64,000 nt of DNA from Tenrec ecaudatus (GCF_050624435.1 NC_134543.1:124711475-124775474), one strand, 5' to 3'. Counted from the first letter of the stretch, positions 11,215 through 22,985 are shown. Notes: generated by a model from the letters alone, not told the origin. Numbers and translations: made by a program.

Positions 11215-13105
11215 CTACAGTTCAGGGAGAGGGGTGCATCTGACCAGAGCGCACAGGAGCAAAGAGAGAGTAGGGAACACATCCTGGCCCACCAAGCCCT
11301 AAGCCCCAAGAATGATATTCCTGCTCAGAGCAGCCAGTGCACATAGGGCCGACCCCACCACAAGACAGATGTCCCTCACTGACCCATAGCACTGTGAGGG
11401 ACAGCAGGTGAGGCACAGTGCAGGAATTGTGCCCAATCTGACCCCACAATTCGGGGTGAAACACTAAGGGTGTGCAACAGAGCAGCCAGGGGAGCAAAGC
11501 AATGAAGTCCCAGGGGAATACAAAAAATAGACATTGGGTCCAGGACATGGCACCCCATCAGACTTGACCAGAAAACACTCCTAAAGTTCAACAAGCAAGC
11601 TATTTATAGGCTTTTCTTTTTTTGTCGTTGTTGTTTTGTTTGGGGGTTGTTTGTTTTGCTTTCTTTTATTTTGTTTTGATCTGTCTTCTTTTTGTGCTTA
11701 CTATTGTCTCTATATGTCTATCTAGATAAGATAGGGGGATAAACAATCTGGCGGAGAAAACAATGAGACCGAAGGTTCCAGGGGGACATGGGAGAGAAGG
11801 AGGCAGGGGAAAAGAATGGGGGTGTCAATAAACCCAGGGACAAGGGGACAACAAGTGATTTGAATTGATATCGAGGAGGGTGTAGGAGGCCTGGTAGGGC
11901 TTGATCAAGGGCAGTGTAACCAAGAGAAATAACTGAAACCCAAATGAAGGCTGAACATGATAGTGGGACAAGAGGGAAGTAAAAGGAAATAGAGGAAAGA
12001 ACTAGGAGACAAAGGACATTTATAGAGGTCTAAATACAGGCATGTACATATGTAAATGTATTTATATATAACAAAGGGAAATAGATCTGTGTACATATAT
12101 TTATATGTTAAATATTAAGGTAGCAGAGGGATATTGGGCCTCTACTCAAGTACTCCCTCAATGCAAGAACACTTTGTTCTAATAACCTGGCATTCCATGA
12201 TGCTCACCTTCCCAACACAACCGCTAAAGACAAAGTGGGTGCATAAATAAATGTGGTGAAGAAAGCTGATAGTGCCCAGCTATCAAGGGATATAGTATCT
12301 AGAGTCTTAAAGCCTAAATATAAACAAGTGGCCATCTATCTGAGAAGCAAGAAAGTCCACATGTAAGAAGTACACCGGCCTGTGTGATCATGAGGTGTCG
12401 ATAGGATGAGGTATCAGGCATCAAAGACCCAGAACAAAAAATAATATCAATGTGAATGAGAAGGAGCATGGAGTGCAGACCCTAAGTCCATTTTTAGATA
12501 ATTGGACAGTCTTTACAGAGGGCTCACAAGGAAGAGATGAGCCAGTCAGGGTGCAGTATAGCACCAACAAAACATACAACTTCCCTCTAGTTCTTTAATG
12601 CTTCTTCACCCGAACTATCATGACCCCAATTCTACGTTACAAATACAGCCAGACCAGAGCATGTACATGGGTACACATAAGAGCTGGAAACACAGGGAAT
12701 CTGGGACAGATAAACTCTTCAGGACCAATAATGAGAGTAGTGATACCAGGAGGGTAAGGGGAAGGTGGGAGAAAAAGGGGGAACCAATTACAATGATCTA
12801 CATATAACTCCCTCCCAGGGGGCTGGACAACAGAAAAGTGGATGAAGGGAGACATCAGTCAGTGTAAGACATAATAATAATAATAATTTATAAACTATCA
12901 AGTGTTCAGGAGGGAAAATGAGCTGATACCCAGGGCTCAATTAGAAAGAAAATGTTTTGAGAATGATGATGGCAATAAATGTACAAATGTGCTGGACACA
13001 ATGGACAGATGGATGGATGGATGGATGGATGGATGGATGGATGGATGGATGAATGGTGATAAGAACTGTACGAGCCCCCAGTAAAATGATTTAAGAAAGA
13101 AGAAG
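11215..13105 (+). mobile_element. Longest copy of the A-rich-tailed LINE-like family, no ORF
   Basis: About 1.9 kb ends at the family terminus 'cagtaaaatgattta' near 13080-13095. The left part (11215-11600) looks like a GC-balanced leader. The centre holds blocks found inverted at 29.5-29.9 and 44.7-45.0 kb ('gtgcataaataaatgtggtgaagaaagctgatagtgcc'). No reverse transcriptase or other protein is encoded, so this is either an internally deleted LINE or a non-autonomous family. The left boundary is approximate. Confidence 0.65.
13006..13051. repeat. (GATG)n microsatellite inside the LINE-like tail
   Basis: About eleven tetranucleotide units, almost perfect, replace the short 'atggatgtatgtatggat' segment that other copies of the element have at this place. 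Confidence 0.95.
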
Positions 13106-14010
13106 ACTGACTGAAACAGAGAGTCCTCATCTCACAGATCCAAAGGTAGTGGGTGAGCCGTTGGAGGATGTGGGACGCCATGGAAGGAAGTAGTCGTGAA
13201 AAGGCGCGTGTGTGCACCTGAGTGCCCAAGCTCACAAATGGCTCTTCACGGAGCACCACACCTGCAGTGTCCTGGGCTGCCCGACCTCTGACCATCTTCT
13301 CCAGGCATCAATCCTCCCTATACCACCATTTTATGTTCGGGGTAAAATCCTGTGGTGCTCCATGAACTAACTGCAAGCCCTCTTCCCCGACATTCTAACC
13401 TGTTCACCAGACCGCATGCTCATTTATCCAATCACATCTCTTGAGGCTTCTCAGCCTCTGAGGACAAAAAACGTAAATAGGCGAGTCTGTTTGGGCTCCC
13501 CCATGGGGGAGCCTCAGAAGCTCGGTGCCCAGGAGAGCAGGGCCATGAGAGGGTCGTGGGTGCTCTCAGGATAGAGCTTTCCTGTGGGGCGGGGGAGGAG
13601 GCAGTTACAATCTTGGAAGGCTTCTTAAAGGGTCTTGAAGGACAGGAGAGAATCATCAGACTGCCAGCGCCAAGATCGGGCATTGGTAGCAGCAGAAATT
13701 GGAAGAGAAAGTACACCAAGGTGTTAAAGGTCACAGCGGGCTAGAGTGCCCCCGGCTGGCCTTAGGGCTTCGTGGTAGGTGGGGCTGGAGCCCAGACGTC
13801 CCTGGCATCCATGCGGAAAGCCTGCCGATGGAAACCGGTGGAGGCCTTGGAGAAGAGTGATTCCATTCGCCGGGAAGAAGAGCCAGGAAAGACAAAGGCA
13901 GGGTGCTGGTGTGCCATCCCATCGAGTCCCAGCCAACACCCACAGCCCCATTGGCACAGCAGAGCTGCTCCCTGGGGCTTCCTGGTCTCTATCATTGTTA
14001 TGAAGGCTGC
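13106..14010. other. Unassigned intergenic DNA
   Basis: Somewhat GC-richer than its surroundings. Overlapping short frames on both strands show no family resemblance, so I call no gene. Confidence 0.4.
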
Positions 14011-14013
14011 CCA

Positions 14014-14031
14014 CCCCCCCCCCCCCCCCCC
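14014..14031. repeat. Poly-C run of 18
   Basis: An uninterrupted cytosine tract immediately before the truncated AfroSINE. Confidence 0.95.
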
Positions 14032-14033
14032 GG

Positions 14034-14106
14034 TCACTAAGAGTTCAAACCTCAACCTTTTGTTGAGCAGCCAAGCACTTAACCATTAGTGCCACTAGGG
14101 GGGGGA
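14034..14106 (-). mobile_element. AfroSINE, inverted, 5' fragment
   Basis: Only the tRNA-like head remains: 'gagttcaaacctcaaccttttg' and 'gcagccaagcacttaaccattagtgccacta'. The rest is missing at the poly-C run. Confidence 0.75.
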
Positions 14107-14473
14107 GGGCTAAGTAGACTCAATTCAGTTTGGCTTAAGTTGAGTTTCAGAGACCAGTAGGGCCTCGGCGTGGAGATGTCCAAGATAGAGCATACCGCTG
14201 AGCATAGCAGACTGGATCTCCCAAATAGAGACCCACCCCGCAGGTGGAAACTGGGGCACTCTTATGAGAGTGAGATCTGATGCGGGGCAGAAAGAGATTG
14301 TCCTTGCTCTCAGGAGAGTATGCAGACCCACACAGTTAAGGTCATAGGATTCAGCACTAACGAGGCTCTCTGCTTCCACTTCCACAGAAAAATTAACTCT
14401 GCAAGAGCAAGGTCCACTTAGTAACCTACTTCACCTGCTAGAAAATTCTGACTTCCTGGATAGAGCAGAGGTT

Positions 14474-14905
14474 GTACACTGGTGCATATAGGAGCTGGAG
14501 GCACAGGGAATCCAGGGTGGATGATACCTTCAGGACTCAGGGTATGAGGGGTGATGCTGGGAAGGTAGAGGGTGAGTGGGTTGGAAAGGGGGGACTGATT
14601 ACAAGGATCTTCATGTGACCTCCTCCCTGCAGGACGGACAACAGAAAAGGGGGGTGAAGGGAGATGTCAGACAGGGCAAGATATGACAAAATAATAATTT
14701 ATAAATTATCAAGGGCTCATGAGGGAGGGGGAGAGGAGAGGGAGGGGAAAAAAGAGGACTTGATGCAAAGGGCTTAAGTGGAGAGCAAGTGCTTTGAAAA
14801 TGATGAGGGCAAAGAATGTACAGATGTGCTTTATACAATTGATGTATGTATGGATTGTGATAAGAGTTGTATGAGCCCCTAAGAAAATGTTTTAAAATAA
14901 GAAAA
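14474..14905 (+). mobile_element. LINE-like family 3' end
   Basis: The canonical block order is complete from 'gtgcatataggagctggaggcacagg' to 'gagcccctaagaaaatgttttaaaa'. The terminal hexamer AATAAA is mutated to AGAAAA. Confidence 0.82.
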
Positions 14906-15461
14906 GGAAATTCTGACCTCATTTCTGCCTGAGGACAAAGGAGAGGCCCTGGAGCTATCCAGGGAAGGGGATGTAGCTGTGTCCTTGAAGCTTTGGGGCA
15001 GGACTAATGGAGTTCATCTTCGGCTTCCTCTGAAAGGCAGGGTAGTTAGAGCCATTCTCCATAGAGGAGGCTGGGGGCCAGGGTGGGGTCCTCTGGAGTG
15101 TTCCCTGCCTCCCACCCCTGGCCACAGGCTGTACGTTTCCACGTCTGAGTCATATTTTCACAACCATAGAGCTGTGGGTAGGGCTGTGTTACCTTGGGTT
15201 GGTAAGTCAACAAATATTTATTGGTGCGCCAGCTCAGTGCGTTTCACCTACAGCTCCCCGCCCCCACGCCCCACCCCTCGCATCTGGCACTTCTATTGTG
15301 ATAACTGCCGCATGAACCAGGTGATAAAAACGCTCGGCTGCTGCCAATGTTTCCAGGTGTTAGCAGGGCATTTATGGCTAAGAGATAGTGTATCTTTGTC
15401 ATGAAGGACCGGGGCTCTGGAGTCAGCCTGTCTGAGTTTGAAACTCAGCTCCACCTCTTAC

Positions 15462-15605
15462 GAGGATCTCCTGCCCCCGTGGGTGTCCGAGACTGGAACT
15501 CTTTACAGTGGAAAGCCCCATCTTTCTCCCATGGAGCGACTGGTGGTTTTGAGCTGCCGACCTGACAGCAACCCTGCTCCTAACCACTGCACCACCAGGG
15601 CTTCC
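15462..15605 (-). mobile_element. AfroSINE, inverted, inside MIR
   Basis: Contains 'gtgtccgagactggaactctttacag', 'ggaaagccccatctttctccc' and the head 'cctaaccactgcaccaccagggct'. The 3' tail is absent. Confidence 0.85.
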
Positions 15606-15985
15606 CTTGTGCTGCTGTAACAGCAATACCAGGAGGGTGACTGGAACAAACAGACTCTTATTTTCTTACAATTTGGAGGTCTAGACGTCTGAGCTCAGGA
15701 TACCTGCTCTAACGGAAGCCTTTCACTCTCCGCTTGTCTTGGTGGAAAGGGCCTGTGTCTCGGAGTTTCAGCTCCTGGGTGATCCTGCGGGTTAGCACCC
15801 CAGGCTTGCTAGCTTGTGCTTAATGTCTTTTCTTCCCCCAAAGAGCCCCAGTCCAGCTATTTCTTATGCTAAGCCTGTCTCATTAGCATAACAAAAGAAT
15901 CCATTCCTCTTGGAATTAGCACAGGCAGAGAGTTAGGATTTAGGATGCATATGGGGGGGAGGGGGAGCAAATTCAATCCATAACA
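15606..15985. mobile_element. Unclassified interspersed repeat inside MIR
   Basis: Begins 'cttgtgctgctgtaacagcaatacc' and ends 'gagcaaattcaatccataaca'. Phrases such as 'cttacaatttggaggtctagac' resemble MaLR-type or similar LTR repeats, but I cannot assign a family. Its position inside MIR shows that it is an insertion. Confidence 0.45.
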
Positions 15986-16574
15986 GTGGCTTTAACCTTT
16001 CCTCACCTCAATTCCTTTACCTGTAAAAGAAAAATGTGAAGAGTCTACCTTATGGGGCTCCGGTGTAGAGAAAGCGAATGAGCTCACAGATGTAAATCTC
16101 TCAACCGGTACCGCACACACAGGGAGCACCCTAAATCCCACTCATCGTTAGTGTCTCAGCTGACCCTTTCTCGTGTCAAATGCACATACCCAAAGTGGAG
16201 AGCCACCAAGTCCTTAGCTCTGGTCCACAATCAGTTTCAAACAATCATTTTCTACATGGACTCCATCCCTATAGGTTCATCAATCCTGGGTTTCATATAT
16301 CAAAAAATGGAAAAGCATGTGACACCGGAGGCCTATAATATCCACTTCTTCCCATGCATCTCCTCACAGCACCTAGGCTGCCTCAAAGGAAAGTTCAAGG
16401 GTCCATAGAGAGACCTTGAAGAACCAATAAAACTTAGTATCTGGGCATTGACTGAAAATGCTGATTCCTGGGGTCTTCTTGTTGAGTCTGATTCACTCTG
16501 TCAAGCTGGAGCCCAGAATCAGCATTTTTCACAACACAATTCCCTCATCTCCTCCTCCTCTGGCAACCATCAAA

Positions 16575-17560
16575 TGATTTTTTTAAATTAGTTTGTTTAT
16601 TTTTAACAATTTCACCGACATATAATTTACATCTCATACACTTCAGTAGTTCAAGTTGTACGACTCTCAGTACAATCAATTCCAGGACATGTGTTCTTCC
16701 TTGTGCTCGTTAGCTCCCCATTTCCTGCCAGCCTCCCTGTCATGTCCCTTTGAATCTATCCATCCAGTTGTTGTCTCTATAGGTTTATCTAACCTGGGTT
16801 TCCTATAGAGAAATCATACAAAATCAAGACGGAATACAAACACCCCAACAAAGACACAATGAAAGTAAGAAACATCTCCATGGATAACAAAGCATAAAAT
16901 CTGAAAACTGGATGATTCTACACCGGGTCTGAGAGCGATCAATGACAAGGCACCACATTTTGACCTAACTACAATTTCAGTCATCCATCCAGCAATGTAC
17001 TCTGTCTGTAACAAGGCCTTTCCCATTTCTGGTCCATGGTCAGAGGGGATTCACCAGAAGCTTAATCCACATGGGAGACCCTACAAATGGATTTGGGGCT
17101 TTCACCGTTTTCCACAGCCTTCTGCAAACTGGGTGTTCAGAATGTACGCTCTAATACCATTCCCTCCTACAGGTTTGGATTTTGGTATTTACAATCCTTG
17201 GATCACACATGCTAGTATGTTCCTCCCATGTGAACTTAGCCAACACCTCAGGTAAATGACTGCTTGTTTTAAGACAGGTCTTTTAGACCCCAGGCATTCT
17301 TTCTGATAGTTGGGCACCATCTGCTTTCTTCACTTTGCTACAGCACCTATATCTTCAGTGGGGATAGGTATTGAGCAGGGACAACTCAAAATAAGATTAA
17401 TTGTTCTTAAATCAAGGATAGGATTAAATGCAAGTTCAAAATTCATTCATATATCCATGGTTAATAGATGTCCCTGGGTCACTTTAACGACATCATTATT
17501 TTATTGAAGGACATTCTAAATTATCCCAATGGGTAGTCCTAGTGGTACTACCATTCATTT
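16575..17560 (-). mobile_element. Old relative of the LINE-like family, inverted
   Basis: The blocks 'ggatcacacatgctagtatgttcctcccatgtgaacttagcc' and 'gaccccaggcattctttctgatagttgggcaccatctgctttcttcac' parallel those at 44870-45000 and 29680-29850. More diverged than the other copies. Confidence 0.55.
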
Positions 17561-20540
17561 AGCCACTGGTATAGAATTTAAAACACTGTCAAGAGAGTAT
17601 ACAAGTATAGGACCATGTTTAGACTAAAATATATAGGTGGTTGATTTGCACAGAGTAGCATTTTAAATGACTGGACACTAGCTACACTTAAAGTGGGGCT
17701 TGCAGATAGGGCAAAATTTCCGTGAGTGCTCATTTCAGCCTTAGGTATGTGGGAGTATTTCAGTTTCTTTAATCTGCTCCCAGTGTATTGAAGATAAAGT
17801 CCAGTTCACTGCATGGGAGCACCAAACGTTTGGTGTGGTCTATGACGGATGTTGAGTACCTCAAAAGGACAGAGACTAAAGGTCTGATGGCCTGGGTCAC
17901 CAAGGGTTGAATACAAACTAGGTCAACAGTGTCCAGTCAGGTACATCCTATCAAGCTAACTCTCCCACTGGTGGTGTACAGACTCAATGCCGAGCATTTT
18001 CTCATCGGCATGCTGCACTGCCTGCTTGACACCTTGACCGATGTGCCGTCACCTTCTCCAAGACAGACATGCCCTCCACCTTGCCACTTCTGGACTTGGA
18101 TTTCCAGTGAGCTCACTAATCACTCTTGTAGGAGTGTCTCTTAATTTGGGGGTGACCGTAGAGTCATGTCATGTGGCAGGAAATGGTTGATCTTTCCCCC
18201 CTCTCCAAATCATCACCACCAAGTGATTTTGATTCAGGGAGACTTCACTCTGGAAAAAAAAAAAAAAAACTGCCTGTCAACGAATAGCCCACCTCATGTG
18301 CCTCCACTGGAGATGAACTTCTGAGCAGGGTCCTGAAGAGCCCTCTGGTCAACCTTGGGGTCCATGCTCCCGAAACACGGTTGGCCAGCCAGTGACATGG
18401 CTACAGGCCCTGAGCAATATTTCGGGAATGTAAGCACATTCTTTCAGACTCTCATCCCGAAAAGGAATGACAAAGTTCCAGACAAAGGCACACCTGTCCT
18501 CCGGCAGGAGCAGGACGACATCCAGCACCAGGATTATCATTCCACTAGGCATTGTTCAGAGCAACAGGAATTCATGGGTGCGCATGGAATTGTGGGTACT
18601 CATGCCTTCTCTGTGGGCGTCTTCGTCAGAGGCTCCTGAAGCTTTTCTGCCCTCCACCCCTCTCTTGACCTCCACTATGTGTTCACACCACCTCAGAAGT
18701 TTCTGTCCTTTCCTGCAAACACTGCACGCCCCGTGGTTCTGCCTCTCACCGATCTGGGTCCTTGGCAGGGGAAAGAAATCAAAGCCGAGTGGAGCCTGTT
18801 TGAAGTTAGACCAAATATGTAAAGAGCAGTTTGTAGAAAGCGTGGCGAGCGCTGCATGTCTTCATGTCTGCTTATCCACGGGCTCTGGCTGCGAGTCAAC
18901 GCCCCCTGGACCAAGAGAAAGCACCCCCGAATGCAGGAAGGGATCTGTTCTGCGAAGTCACTGAACGAGGGGGACCAGAGCCAATGCAACTTGTGGTGAA
19001 GCGTCACCCGGGCATGTGGGTGGGTGGGCGTTAAAAAGCTCTGTTTACTTTCCAGATGAGACTTTCTCCTGCTCAGAACGAGTACGCGAACCTTTGTTCA
19101 TTGCTTTCTCTTTCTGCGTTATCATAGGGACGCAGCGATAACAAGAGCTGCTGATCAGGACCTAGCCACAGGACCAAGAACTACCCGGATAACTGGGCCT
19201 CAGTCACCTGCCGTTGGCCTTCGTTCGAGTCAGGAGCCCACCATGCAGTGGGCAGAGATTTACCAAAACAGATTACACAGAACAGGCTCTAATCCCCTCT
19301 CTGCCACACACTGGCTGTGTGGGTGTGGACATGTTCCCACTCAGCCTTCTGGGAGTCTGGCGGTGTGGCCAGACCCTACCTGGAAAGTGGCGTTCGCCTG
19401 CTTTTTCTAAAGAGGAGTAAGATTTCAGTCTGGGCAAGGAAAAACTCATAAATGCTGCCGATTATCTTCCCGGGGAGCCCTTTGCCTAAGGTGAATTTAT
19501 GTGAAAAAGGAAATTCCTTCTGGGGAATTATGGAGGATAGGTAATGTTGCCACGTCTCTCAGAATAACGTGAAAGCTTTCACTTTAGCATGGCTATCATT
19601 ATTTCAACCTAGTTAGGTCATTCTGATTAAGTCAGCATTTCCGGCAAATTGTTATGATGTGAAAAAGTGGGGTGTGTGTGTGCATTGCAGCTGTCATGAT
19701 TTCCTATCCTGTTCAAGGGGTTAATGATTTAACCACAAGTATGTACTCTGGGCTGAAATTAATGAGTGAAAGGCACCAAGGGAAAAGAAGGAAGCTGAAT
19801 AATATTATTTCCTATTAATGTGAAGGTGCTCTTTGCATGGACAGCCAAAAGAATGAGCCAATCAGACTTAAAAGAAATACACCTAAAAGGTCACTGCGAG
19901 GGGAGCGTGGCTAGACTTTGTCTGGCTCACTTTGCACAGGTCCTCGGGATGACCAGTTGCCCGGAAGGAGCTCGTGTTGGTAGAGGCTCAGCAAAACAAG
20001 AGACTCCGCAGTGAGATGGGCTGACATCAAAGCCACAGACAGCAGGGACTCACACCTACCTGCAATCTGATGAAGGCCCAGGATCGGACAACGCTTCCTT
20101 CTGACGTACACAAGCCACTGTCAGTTGGCACCAACTCTCTGGCAATTAGCAATGGCAGGATGGTTTCATAAAGTGTAACCTGGCCTCTGAAGTCACTGGG
20201 ACACAGTTATCATTCGGTTATGTCATGCCAAGGCTTGCTTTCTACGCCCAGAGCCTAGCTCAGGGCCTAGCTCAGGGATCCAATGCTACTTGCAGAGGAG
20301 GGTATTTCAGAACCGGATGGCCGAAGGGACTAACTGTCCCGAGATGTCCAGGAGGAGGCACCCCACCCCTGGGGAATCTCTGTGCTCTCTATCCCCCTTG
20401 GCCTGGATGGAATCTAAGATGTCAGGCTTGCCGTTTCTCTTAGAGGACAATGTGTCTTCAAGCACTGCCAAGGTTGTGACGTGCAAGCTGGGCCTGTCAC
20501 CCTCCAGGATCTGACGCTCCCTACACCCGCACGCGTGTGC
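17561..20540. other. Unassigned intergenic DNA
   Basis: Contains a 16-bp poly-A near 18255 and no supported gene. The part up to about 18150 may continue the old LINE-like element. Frames around 18355-18964 overlap on both strands without coding character. Confidence 0.4.
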
Positions 20541-20566
20541 ACACGCACACACACACACACACACAC
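20541..20566. repeat. (AC)n microsatellite
   Basis: About 12 AC units with one imperfection, directly abutting the 3' end of an inverted AfroSINE, a usual birthplace of such repeats. Confidence 0.9.
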
Positions 20567-20746
20567 CAATTCAAAACCCACTGCCATTGAGTCAATTCTG
20601 TCTTACAGGGTCCCTGTGGGACAGAGTAGAACTGCCCTTTGGGCTTCTGAGGTTGTGACTTTCCAGGAGAGCAGAAAGCCTCACTTTTCTCCGTGGACCT
20701 TGGGGTTGGCAGTTCAACACACAACCACTGCGCCCCAGGGCTCCCT
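20567..20746 (-). mobile_element. AfroSINE, inverted, near full length
   Basis: 'cccactgccattgagtcaattctgtc', 'gggacagagtagaactgccc', 'gcagaaagcctcacttttctcc' and 'cacaaccactgcgccccagggctcc' occur in order. Confidence 0.9.
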
Positions 20747-21079
20747 CGCCCACCCAAGAAGATGATTATACCTCAGACTTCGTGTGGAGGGAAGACTTGC
20801 ATTCGGGCGGGGTGAATTGAGTCCATCACCGAAATGTCAGTAGCCCTCTCTTATAGATGGCGTAATCCCTTCCACCTCTAGGCATACTTTCCCCCTAAAA
20901 CTTGAACTGTACGTAGAAATAGCAAGTCAACAGAAAAACGTATCCATAGTCCTCCTTCCTTAAAGCTCTGTCCACATTTAGCTCGATCTCCTTCCAAGTG
21001 TCCCTTCCTGCCCCCTTTGTTTCCTTTTTCTAGTAAAGATCAGTCTATGTCGCTGACGTTATTTTATATGGGTCTTGTT

Positions 21080-21245
21080 TTCATGTCTTTCACTTAATTT
21101 CAAAGGGTGAACATCATTTTATTTGTTGCATAATATCCCAGCGCAAAGGCTATGCCGTGATTTGTGCAACCATCTCCTGATCGCTGGAATCTTGGTTGGC
21201 TGTCAGAAGGTTTGCTATTAGAATTGGCAGTATGAAATCACTTTG
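21080..21245 (+). mobile_element. Old L1 3'-region fragment
   Basis: 'cattttatttgttgcataatatcccagcgcaaaggctatgccgtgatttgtgcaaccatctcctgatcgctgg' resembles the 3' region of old mammalian L1 elements. Diverged; recognised from memory. Confidence 0.5.
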
Positions 21246-21269
21246 GTATCATCAAACACTGCTCTAGAT

Positions 21270-21575
21270 CTGCTATTCAGCCGACGTTGTAAGTCAGCCC
21301 TCGTATAATGAGACTCTGGACCTGGTTCTCAGCAATGTCAGCTCTGTTGCTAGAGGAGAGAAGGCTCCCCTTTGTAGCACAGATGGAAGCTTTTGAATCT
21401 GTTAGTCGGCACCTGAGGTACACTTCTGAGGCTCTGAGCCCATCCTTCTCCTTAATCACACTTTCCATTGTAAGAAGGGCCAGCCAACCAGCTTCCCTAT
21501 ACTTGCCATCCTGACAAAACTGCTGGAAAATATCAAACATACGATCACCCAGAGCCTCTCCTTTAACCAGCAACT
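21270..21575 (-). pseudogene. Gag-like relic of an endogenous retrovirus, probably ERV-L type
   Basis: A 98-codon open frame on the minus strand (21277-21573) encodes a hydrophilic, helix-rich segment. It resembles the Gag region of ERV-L elements: a 'DIFQQF' motif, a 'DGKYREAGW' motif and a downstream segment rich in charged residues. No protease, polymerase or LTR lies next to it, so it is a short isolated remnant. The assignment rests on resemblance only. Confidence 0.5.
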
Positions 21576-21617
21576 CATCTATCGGTGGTGCTACTATAGA
21601 TATTGGCGTTGCTATTT

Positions 21618-21706
21618 CACACCATGAACAGCTGAGGGATTTGAACTGCCAACCTTGAGATTAGCAGGCCACCACTTAAAACACTTCACTACCAGGGATT
21701 CTTGAA
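21618..21706 (-). mobile_element. AfroSINE, inverted, 5' fragment
   Basis: 'gagggatttgaactgccaaccttgagattagcaggcc' followed by 'acttcactaccaggga' is the inverted head of the element. Confidence 0.7.
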
Positions 21707-21734
21707 ACAACCTGTTAGGTAGGTTTATATTACT

Positions 21735-22112
21735 TCCCTCAGCTTAAAGCTAGAAGAAATGAAGGCACAGAGCATTTAAGTAAGCTCCCCAAGATCTCGG
21801 GAGCCCCGGTGGCATGGGGGGCTGTGTGTTTGCACTGCTAACTGAAAAGTCACTGGTTCAGACCCACCACTTGCTCTGCGGGAAGAAGATGAAGCCATCT
21901 GTTCTTGGTCAGATGTACAGTTGCAACTTCGGGCGCCCACAGGGGTAGTTCTGCTTTGTCTTACAGTCTCGCTCTAAATAGGAATCAACTCAACGGTGGA
22001 GAGTAAGACTCAAGATCACACAGCTAATACGAGACAGAGCAGGAATTTGTACCCAAGGAATCTGAGCCAAGCCTTGCACTTTACCCCTGAATGATCCTTT
22101 CTGGAAATCCCT
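21735..22112 (-). mobile_element. MIR split by an AfroSINE
   Basis: The left part (to 21799) reads 'gaaggcacagagcatttaagtaagctccccaagatc'. The right part (from 22012) reads 'caagatcacacagctaatacgagacagagc'. Joined, they give the usual reverse MIR core. The repeated 'caagatc' is the target-site duplication of the inserted AfroSINE. Confidence 0.75.
21801..22010 (+). mobile_element. AfroSINE, forward, full length
   Basis: Begins 'gggagccccggtggca', holds 'gaagaagatgaagccatctgttc' and ends 'aataggaatcaactcaacgg'. It is flanked by the direct repeat 'caagatc' and lies inside a MIR, so both ends are well defined. Confidence 0.9.
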
Positions 22113-22544
22113 GAGCCCTTCCTCCCACTCCTGTGTTCCTGCATTCTTATTGAGCTCTCAATGCTTCTTAGCTCTGGCTGCTCACAATTTTCTGTGAAGG
22201 GGCTTTGACTGTCAGAGGAGGGTGAACAAGGGCCTCTGGGGCCCGCAGGGTCATCACCTGGCAGAGCCTGCCATGTGGGAGAAATTTCTTTACCGTTTCT
22301 TGTTTTAATTTTAAAATGAATCCAGGGTGACGCACATTTTCAAGTTGGCTTTCCTTTGAAAAGAGTGTTTTGAGTGACGTGCTGCAGAGCAAATGGGTGC
22401 TTAAGAAGCGGCACCAGGTCTCCCCGTGGCTTCACCTACCCCATCGAATAGGACTCTGAAGACGAACTGAGTTCAAGCACCAGCTCCCCAAAGACGCGTC
22501 CCTAGGTCCTCCCCTCCAAGTTGTTAGGAAACCGAGTGTCCATG

Positions 22545-22985
22545 GTCGCTCACTGCTATCGAGTCAATTCCAACTTATAACAACCCTATAGGGCAGGGTG
22601 GAGCTGCCCTAGTGCGTTTCTAAGACTGAAACTACTGCCCCATGGTGACCCTCGGCACACAGAACAAAACACTACCCAGTCCTATGCCATCCTCACAACT
22701 GTTTCTATGCTTGAGCTTGTTGCTGAAGCCACGGGGTCAATCCATCTCCTTGGGGGCCTTCTTCTCCTTTCCTTCGCTGTCCCTCCACTCTACCAAGCAG
22801 GGACTGGACTGTCCTGACACCATGTCCAAAGTAAGGAGGACAACATACCCCATCCTTGACTCTAAGGAGCCCTCTCATCACCCTTCCTCCAAGACAAATC
22901 GATTTGTCCTTTTAGCAGTCAATGGATTTTCAAGAAATCTTTACAGGAGTAGAAAACCTCATCTTTCTCCCAATGCACACCTCCC
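22545..22985 (-). mobile_element. RTE/BovB-type LINE 3' fragment, inverted
   Basis: The right part (22660-22910) follows the 3' end of the afrotherian RTE ORF in reverse ('cactacccagtcctatgccatcctcac', 'ttgacaccatgtccaaagtaagg' and similar). The left part (22548-22640) is AfroSINE-like tail. An AfroSINE middle block ('aaatctttacaggagtagaaaacctcatctttctcc') follows at 22935-22972. Confidence 0.7.

Larger units (their letters stand above)
15405..16140 (+). mobile_element. MIR split by later insertions
   Basis: MIR sequence is visible at 15405-15460 ('ctctggagtcagcctgtctgagtttgaaactcagctccacctcttac') and resumes at about 15990-16110 ('cctcacctcaattcctttacctgtaaaag'). Between lie an AfroSINE and an unclassified repeat. 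Confidence 0.6.

Noticed and set aside
12906-13295. Open frame with His-Pro-Ser-Ile repeats
   Set aside because: It is a translation of the GATG microsatellite and flanking LINE-like sequence.
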